From: Dysgonomonas sp.
GTDB lineage: Bacteria; Bacteroidota; Bacteroidia; Bacteroidales; Dysgonomonadaceae
Direction: 5' to 3'
Assembly: GCA_030151105.1 (NCBI GenBank)
Contig: JASLEN010000206.1
Span: forward strand, 1-22,027
DNA: 22,027 nucleotides
Below, piece by piece: positions 17,622-22,027 of this stretch (within the stretch, counting starts at the first letter, position 1; each line of letters opens with the position of its first letter). A program made the position numbers and the translations under genes. A model generated the notes under the pieces. The model was given only the letters and a program-made list of their open reading frames with translations. It had not been told where the DNA came from and did not search any database.

Positions 17622-18222
17622 TTAGGGTGTTAAACTTTTTATTCGAAAACTTATAGTCGGTATAATTAGCCCCAGCCTCTGTTATGCGAAGTTTGGATAC
17701 AGACATATCGTTCTTTTCCATATAGATATCAAACTGGGTGATATATACCATGATATCTTTATTGGTAGGTTTCACCTTGATTAGATAGAATTGTTTATCC
17801 TCATAGAACTCCATTTCGTAACCTTTGACTTCGGACAAGTTGCCAGACATGCAACCTGCTAACATACCTCGCATTTCTTTCATCACTTTGTTTGACTTCA
17901 AGTTCATTACATTCTTCTTTCCATCTGATGCAATTTTGATTTTTTCACCATTGATAATCATTAAATAAGGCGATGGATTTGTATAATTCAAACAAATCTT
18001 ATCCTCCGAACGATAATAAAACTGTCCTTTGGAAATAATATCTTCATTGAAAATTTCTAAGTGTTTAGTCTGAACGAAATCGCACTCGATGCTTTTTACA
18101 TCTTTAGCCACTTGTTCTATTTTTTGTTGAATGCTAGCAATATCTTTCACTTGTTGCATCTGAGCATGAAGTGGTAGAGAAAGAATTGTGATGAAAATAA
18201 GAATGTTGTATAGTCGATTCAT
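17593..18222 (-). CDS. LolA-like periplasmic lipid/lipoprotein carrier
   Basis: A 209-residue exported protein with a signal peptide cleaved after Ala20. The mature chain has the LolA-family start, a helix followed by VKSIECDFVQTKHLEIF (43-59), then GQFYYRSEDKICLNY..P and YLMIINGEKIKI, typical of the half-barrel that shields acyl chains. LolA proteins ferry lipoproteins from inner to outer membrane; paralogues in pigment clusters are thought to carry the polyene lipid. The gene overlaps the deacetylase stop by ATGA and the lipoprotein gene by 29 bases, which supports a carrier-receptor pair. The family is well supported; the cargo is inferred. Confidence 0.87.
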   Translation of the reverse strand: MNRLYNILIFITILSLPLHAQMQQVKDIASIQQKIEQVAKDVKSIECDFVQTKHLEIFNEDIISKGQFYYRSEDKICLNYTNPSPYLMIINGEKIKIASDGKKNVMNLKSNKVMKEMRGMLAGCMSGNLSEVKGYEMEFYEDKQFYLIKVKPTNKDIMVYITQFDIYMEKNDMSVSKLRITEAGANYTDYKFSNKKFNTLNDDSKFSIL

Positions 18223-18908
18223 AGCATGTTTTTTAGATTGAGTAATGTGTCAAGCCTTTCCACCCGATAGTCATTGTTATGTAAGTGTATCAATAGATTA
18301 CGTACAACTTGATCACTCATCGGCAGTGGGTCGTGCAAGAGGATAATTGCTCCTTCGTGGAGCTCTTTTTTTATTCTACTTAGCGTTTTATCCATAGAAT
18401 TGCATGTATCTAGTGAACGAATACTCCAACCTATGTTTATATAATTCATCTGTTTAGAGGCTCTTGCAATCAAAGGGTTAGTTACTCCAAACGGAGGACG
18501 AAACAAATGTACCTTGATATTGCCTGTTTCCTTGATTGTTTCTTCACATTTTTGCAGATCACTTTGCACTCGTTTCACACTTTGCAAAGTAAACGAAAAA
18601 TTGTGGTTATAGGAATGATTACCTATCAAATGTCCTTCATTTATCATTCGTTCTATGAGTAACTCATTGCCCTTTATATTCTTTCCAATACAAAAAAAGC
18701 AGGCTTTGACATTGAATTCCGACAGCACATCCAAAACCTTGGCTGTCTGCTCTGCATCAGGGCCATCATCGAAGGTGAGAGCTACAACTTTCTTGCTCGT
18801 ATTTGCTTTACATAATGTCTTGAGATATACTCCCGAATTGATGTTGTAGGAAGCATATACAAAAAAGCTTGCTGTAAGTATGACTACTATGATGACAGCT
18901 GCTAGCAT
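18219..18908 (-). CDS. Membrane-anchored NodB-type polysaccharide deacetylase (CE4)
   Basis: A 229-residue protein with an N-terminal membrane anchor (residues 2-20) and a periplasmic NodB domain. All CE4 motifs are intact: TFDDGP (45-50; Asp47 base, Asp48 metal), HSYNH (98-102; metal His98 and His102), RPPFG (137-141), W161..D167 and LLHD (190-193). The family removes acetyl groups from N-acetylated sugars. With a glycosyltransferase in the same operon, a plausible target is an N-acetylhexosamine on the lipid, though peptidoglycan cannot be excluded. It overlaps the CLF-like gene by 7 bases and the LolA-like gene by 4. Enzyme family is secure; substrate is inferred. Confidence 0.92.
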   Translation of the reverse strand: MLAAVIIVVILTASFFVYASYNINSGVYLKTLCKANTSKKVVALTFDDGPDAEQTAKVLDVLSEFNVKACFFCIGKNIKGNELLIERMINEGHLIGNHSYNHNFSFTLQSVKRVQSDLQKCEETIKETGNIKVHLFRPPFGVTNPLIARASKQMNYINIGWSIRSLDTCNSMDKTLSRIKKELHEGAIILLHDPLPMSDQVVRNLLIHLHNNDYRVERLDTLLNLKNML

Positions 18909-19861
18909 CTTTTGATGAGGATTAGTGAATGGTTGATCCCTTGAAACTGATTGTAGATGAGAGCTGTTTTTCCAGAAGTAAAATGCTTGTTCTGTCTGTC
19001 AGTACAAAGATTCCATAATGCAAATGCAGATGCTGTATGGTATTCGCCACAAATATCCTTGAAGGTTTGAACTTCAGTTTGTGGAAATAACTCTTTTTCG
19101 ATCTGTGAATATATGATCTCCTCTTTTGGAGTGCTATTTTTTCCAGAAAGGAATAAATCGATTTCGTTTATATTTATTCTATTTTCGGAGAGAAATGTTT
19201 TAATCGTATTGATTATCTCTGTTTTCTCTTTCCGTCCAATAAAAGTTTTTAGAGCCAATAATTCTGCTAATGAGTTGTCATTTTGTTCTTTGCTTACAAC
19301 AAAGAATTGTGAACCTTCTCCCTGCTCAATATCTTTGAACATGCCTAGCCTCTGCATTATGTTTTGGCTAATGGTCGTTCTCTCTTCCGATGCTCCTACA
19401 AGTACATTCTCTTGTCCCTCATTGATACACATCATAGCATCTAGAAGAGCACTTTCGAAGGAGAGAGCACGATGGGTATAAGTATTATTATAGCAATGAT
19501 TGTTGGTGAGAAGCGCAATTTGTGCACCTATAACATTGAATGTTGATTGAATGAAAGGAGTGGGATTAAGCAACTTCTCATCATTGTCTATCACGCTATT
19601 CATAAACTTTTCAGTATCCGATAAACAACCCAAACCAGTGGCAGTCAATATTGTATCTATGGGCTTATTTTCATTTTGTTCGAGGCAAAGTAATGCCGCA
19701 GCTACCCCCATTTTCACCACACGGCTCATTCTGCGGCGTTGATTAGCATCTTTGATGATGTTTTTATAATCTGGTTCAATTGTACCGTAATCACCATCTG
19801 TCATCTGGATACTATTAGGATGAATGGCGTAAGCTGCATTTATGTAACAAGTCTTCATCAT
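18902..19861 (-). CDS. Ketosynthase-like chain-length factor (no active-site Cys)
   Basis: A 319-residue, shortened relative of 3-ketoacyl-ACP synthases. Conserved KS-like stretches are DTILTATGLGCLSDTEKF (69-86), NPTPFIQSTFNVIGAQIA (99-116) and CGEYHTASAFALW in the last quarter. At the nucleophile elbow, where active KS proteins have TACSS, it reads HRALSFES (130-137), with Leu133 about where the Cys should be. It therefore cannot be an ordinary condensing enzyme. In type II systems such proteins pair with an active KS as chain-length factor; in APE biosynthesis ApeO pairs with the Cys-less ApeC. It starts in an ATGA overlap with the active KS gene, as expected for a heterodimer. Two adjacent ATGs exist, and the first is used here. 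Confidence 0.82.
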   Translation of the reverse strand: MMKTCYINAAYAIHPNSIQMTDGDYGTIEPDYKNIIKDANQRRRMSRVVKMGVAAALLCLEQNENKPIDTILTATGLGCLSDTEKFMNSVIDNDEKLLNPTPFIQSTFNVIGAQIALLTNNHCYNNTYTHRALSFESALLDAMMCINEGQENVLVGASEERTTISQNIMQRLGMFKDIEQGEGSQFFVVSKEQNDNSLAELLALKTFIGRKEKTEIINTIKTFLSENRININEIDLFLSGKNSTPKEEIIYSQIEKELFPQTEVQTFKDICGEYHTASAFALWNLCTDRQNKHFTSGKTALIYNQFQGINHSLILIKRC

Positions 19862-21051
19862 AATATTGAGCTTATAGATGAAAAAATTAATGAAGAAACA
19901 TTTCCTCCGAAACCAAAAGAATTGGATAGAGTATGATTAATTTCTAATCCTTCTTTCCATTGTGCAATAGGGATAATACCTGTTTCGTCTATTGGCTCTT
20001 TGAAGTTTAGATTTGGAAAATGTAAACCTCTATGGCAAGACAAAACGGAATACACGGCTTCTATACCTCCTGATGCTCCAAGTGTGTGTCCTATCATTGA
20101 TTTTACAGAACTAAGAGGTGGAATGTTTTTCTCAAAAAGTCGCAAAATAGCCTTGCTTTCAGATAAATCATTGTTGGGTGTTCCCGTACCATGTAGGCAA
20201 AGGTAGTCTATCTGTTTAGGTTCGATATTAGCCATTTCTAGTGCTTGGCTCATTGCTCTAAATGGACCTTCTCCATCAGGTGAAGATGCTGTTTGATGAT
20301 AGGCATCATTAGCGTTAGCATAGCCAGAGAGGATGCAATAGGGCTTTTTATTTATTGGTTTCTTTGCTTGCAACACAAGGTAGCCAGCACCTTCTCCTAA
20401 GTTCAATCCTGCACGAGTGTTGTCCATTGGTCGGCAATGCTCATTATCAAGAATCATGAGTGAGTTGAAGCCATTGAGCGTAAATTTGCACAGAGCATCT
20501 GTTCCACCTACTATTGCTACATCTAGCAACCCATTTTTAATCATTCTAGCACCTAACATAATGGCATTGGCTGCTGATGAACAGGCTGTACTCATTGTGG
20601 TAACAAAATTTGTAATGCCTAGATAGTGTGCAATTTGCTCGGTACTATCTCCACAGTCGTGGGATACGATATCTCGCAATCGTCCTTTCGCAGAATCGTT
20701 TTTAAATGCTTCATAGAAATGCTCACTCCTATCCATTCCTCCTACCGATGTGGATGATATGAAGCCAGTTCGCTGTGCCTTTATATCTACTTTAGAATCT
20801 TCTAAGGCTTCTTTTGCTGCCATCATTCCCAGCAAGGTAGTACGAGAATAAGTTTTATTAGAGGGGAGAATTAGAAGTTTTTTGAGAGCTTCGTTACTAT
20901 GTTTTACTTCCGATACAGGAACATCCAGATGGGTAGAAAAAAGTGTGACTTTCCCCATGCCATGTTTGCCTTGGCGCAATGCTTCTAGGTTTTCTGGAAC
21001 ATCAATGCCAATGCCTGTTATAGCGCCTATTCCTGTAACGTAAATATTCAT
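19858..21051 (-). CDS. 3-ketoacyl-ACP synthase (FabF-type KS, active)
   Basis: A 397-residue condensing enzyme with the full Cys-His-His set: Cys157 in MSTACSS, His288 in LHGTGTP and His322 in MIGHTLGASGG, plus the closing SNSFGFGGN (377-383). It should perform decarboxylative condensation of malonyl-ACP units. It resembles the ApeO/FabF ketosynthases that extend aryl polyenes. The gene overlaps the ACP gene upstream and the CLF-like gene downstream, each by ATGA, giving ACP-KS-CLF, the minimal core of a type II polyketide synthase. Very confident on family; the product is inferred from the cluster. Confidence 0.93.
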   Translation of the reverse strand: MNIYVTGIGAITGIGIDVPENLEALRQGKHGMGKVTLFSTHLDVPVSEVKHSNEALKKLLILPSNKTYSRTTLLGMMAAKEALEDSKVDIKAQRTGFISSTSVGGMDRSEHFYEAFKNDSAKGRLRDIVSHDCGDSTEQIAHYLGITNFVTTMSTACSSAANAIMLGARMIKNGLLDVAIVGGTDALCKFTLNGFNSLMILDNEHCRPMDNTRAGLNLGEGAGYLVLQAKKPINKKPYCILSGYANANDAYHQTASSPDGEGPFRAMSQALEMANIEPKQIDYLCLHGTGTPNNDLSESKAILRLFEKNIPPLSSVKSMIGHTLGASGGIEAVYSVLSCHRGLHFPNLNFKEPIDETGIIPIAQWKEGLEINHTLSNSFGFGGNVSSLIFSSISSIL

Positions 21052-21314
21052 TTCTTTTGATTCTCAGTAATGTATTCAGCGAGTGTTCTAACACTACGGA
21101 AGATGTGTTTCACATCATCGCCATTTGAAGGGTTTTCGATTTTTACACCATAGTTCCTCTCCAAAATCAAGATGATTTCTAGAGCATCTATAGAGTCCAA
21201 TCCTAGCCCCTCGTTGAATAATGGAGCATCTGCATCTATATCAGCAGGTGTCATTTCTTCTAGATTTAATTCTTGAATAAGTTCTCCTTTTAGTTTTTCA
21301 ATTAATTCTTCCAT
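21048..21314 (-). CDS. Acyl carrier protein
   Basis: An 88-residue acidic helical protein with the phosphopantetheine site Ser41 in GLDSIDALE. It is the carrier for starter or growing chains and the likely client of the PPTase encoded at 5845-6465. It starts 4 bp after the preceding KS-fusion gene and overlaps the KS gene by 4 bases. It is more divergent than a housekeeping ACP (GLDSID rather than GADSLD), which supports a specialised role. APE clusters often contain two ACPs; only one is seen here. Confidence 0.94.
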   Translation of the reverse strand: MEELIEKLKGELIQELNLEEMTPADIDADAPLFNEGLGLDSIDALEIILILERNYGVKIENPSNGDDVKHIFRSVRTLAEYITENQKK

Positions 21315-21318
21315 TTCT

Positions 21319-22026
21319 TTATTTTATTTTCTCTATTAATCTTAATTCAGCAAAATACTCATTGTCTAAATATTCGCACCATCCATAGATGCAATATTTC
21401 ATATTCGTATCTCGCATTGCCAATTGTGCATATTTTTTGATACTTTCTTCGTCATATTCATTAGTCACAAAAAAAGTATTTTCTCCTTGAATCTTATGTC
21501 GAATACAGATTTCGCCCATAACTATATTCGGTAGAGTATAAACAAAGACAGATGGACTTGCCATTTCCCCACCATCCAAAAGTGCTTGGTGCTTGATATC
21601 TGTATCCAAAGATGAGGACTTATTTGCTAAAATGATGCCTATCTCTTGCGGAGAAAATTTATAACCATTCAATAAATGTAATGCAGCCATATATCCCAAT
21701 TTGCATTGGTCGTCCATCTTGTAGAATTTCTGATTCTGCTCTCCAGCATCTTTGTAGGCTCCTCTTATGAATTGGGCAAAATTCGGTGATGAGGACGAAA
21801 AAATGGTCTCATTATTCTTTGTAATCGTATCCTTATAGATTGAGACTTTTTCTTTTTCAACAAATTGAGTCTCTTTTATTTCTTGGAGAATATCTCGTTG
21901 AGTAGTTGACAAAACAATTGCTGCATTGCACCCTCCAAAACCAGATGCTGTTTTGATGCAAGTTTCTGCCTTCTCTAGAGTAATATGTTTAGAGTTTATC
22001 TTTAGATTGGGAGATACTCCATTTTC
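21319..22026 (-). CDS. Ketosynthase C-terminus fused to a KS-like half domain (5' truncated by window edge)
   Basis: The frame is open to the right edge (235 codons seen). The first 45 residues are the end of a ketosynthase: an ASGFGGCNAAIVLS motif (bases about 21909-21950), the usual closing FGG loop. The chain then continues without a stop into a second part resembling the first half of a KS: FYKMDDQCKLGYMAAL, IGIILANKSSSLDTD, and TLPNIVMGEICIRHKIQGEN, ending before any active-site Cys. No ATG occurs at the junction; an apparent start at 21912 is only a TTG inside KS sequence, so the parts are probably one protein. It would be a further KS of the cluster with a non-catalytic, perhaps dimerising or regulating, tail. 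It lies 4 bp before the ACP gene. Confidence 0.82.
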   Translation of the reverse strand, partial: ENGVSPNLKINSKHITLEKAETCIKTASGFGGCNAAIVLSTTQRDILQEIKETQFVEKEKVSIYKDTITKNNETIFSSSSPNFAQFIRGAYKDAGEQNQKFYKMDDQCKLGYMAALHLLNGYKFSPQEIGIILANKSSSLDTDIKHQALLDGGEMASPSVFVYTLPNIVMGEICIRHKIQGENTFFVTNEYDEESIKKYAQLAMRDTNMKYCIYGWCEYLDNEYFAELRLIEKIK

Positions 22027-22027
22027 G

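Noticed and set aside
18219..18908. Housekeeping peptidoglycan deacetylase unrelated to the cluster
   Set aside because: Substrate cannot be excluded, but the gene overlaps both neighbours in the operon, so a cluster role is the better reading.
21319..21912. Independent 197-residue gene starting at 21912
   Set aside because: The start is a TTG inside a ketosynthase C-terminal motif, and the frame continues to the window edge, so it is part of a larger gene.
1..22027. Mobile elements, CRISPR arrays, tRNA or rRNA genes
   Set aside because: No transposase or integrase motifs, regularly spaced repeats, terminal inverted repeats or RNA-gene signatures were seen.

Overview
The window looks like chromosome from a member of the Bacteroidales (Bacteroidota), probably Bacteroides- or Dysgonomonas-like. 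The evidence is AT-rich DNA, mostly weak or absent Shine-Dalgarno sites, secreted proteins with Bacteroidota-style signal peptides, an outer-membrane barrel ending in Phe, and a polyene-pigment type gene set that I associate with this phylum. The assignment to order is a judgement from protein style, not a database match.

Left arm (1-5722, + strand). Four genes form one probable operon: a GH3 glycosidase cut by the window edge, a 775-residue TonB-dependent-receptor-like barrel, a secreted endonuclease/exonuclease/phosphatase (EEP) family hydrolase and a secreted histidine phosphatase. Gaps are 30, 32 and 5 bp. A strong hairpin (5747-5777) closes the operon and separates it from convergent genes on the other strand.

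Right arm (5845 to beyond 22027, - strand). This is a type II polyketide/fatty-acid-like cluster of the aryl polyene (APE)/flexirubin kind. Read from the right edge in transcription order it holds: the end of a ketosynthase fused to a KS-like half domain; an acyl carrier protein; a complete ketosynthase; a KS-like chain-length-factor protein without the active-site Cys; a membrane-anchored NodB deacetylase; a LolA-like carrier; a small lipoprotein; a FabZ-like dehydratase; a GT2-DUF2062 glycosyltransferase; a giant MMPL-acyltransferase-methyltransferase fusion; a CrtI/RetSat-like oxidoreductase; a membrane-anchored C45 Ntn-hydrolase; and a PaaK-like acyl ligase. Most junctions overlap or have gaps of a few bases, so these genes are almost certainly one translationally coupled operon. 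A possible terminator follows the ligase. After it come a secreted protein of unknown function, a second hairpin and an Sfp-type phosphopantetheinyl transferase, which would activate the carrier protein.

Proposed logic (inference). The ligase activates an aromatic starter acid. ACP, KS, CLF and dehydratase, with a reductase not seen here, build a conjugated polyene. The FAD enzyme may adjust its oxidation state. The acyltransferase, methyltransferase, glycosyltransferase and deacetylase would decorate it or attach it to a (glyco)lipid. MMPL, the LolA-like protein and the lipoprotein would carry it across the envelope. No ketoreductase, aromatic ammonia lyase or DarA/DarB gene is visible; if present they lie beyond position 22027.

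No tRNA, rRNA, CRISPR array, insertion sequence or long repeat was seen, and no gene-free stretch exceeds 300 bases.
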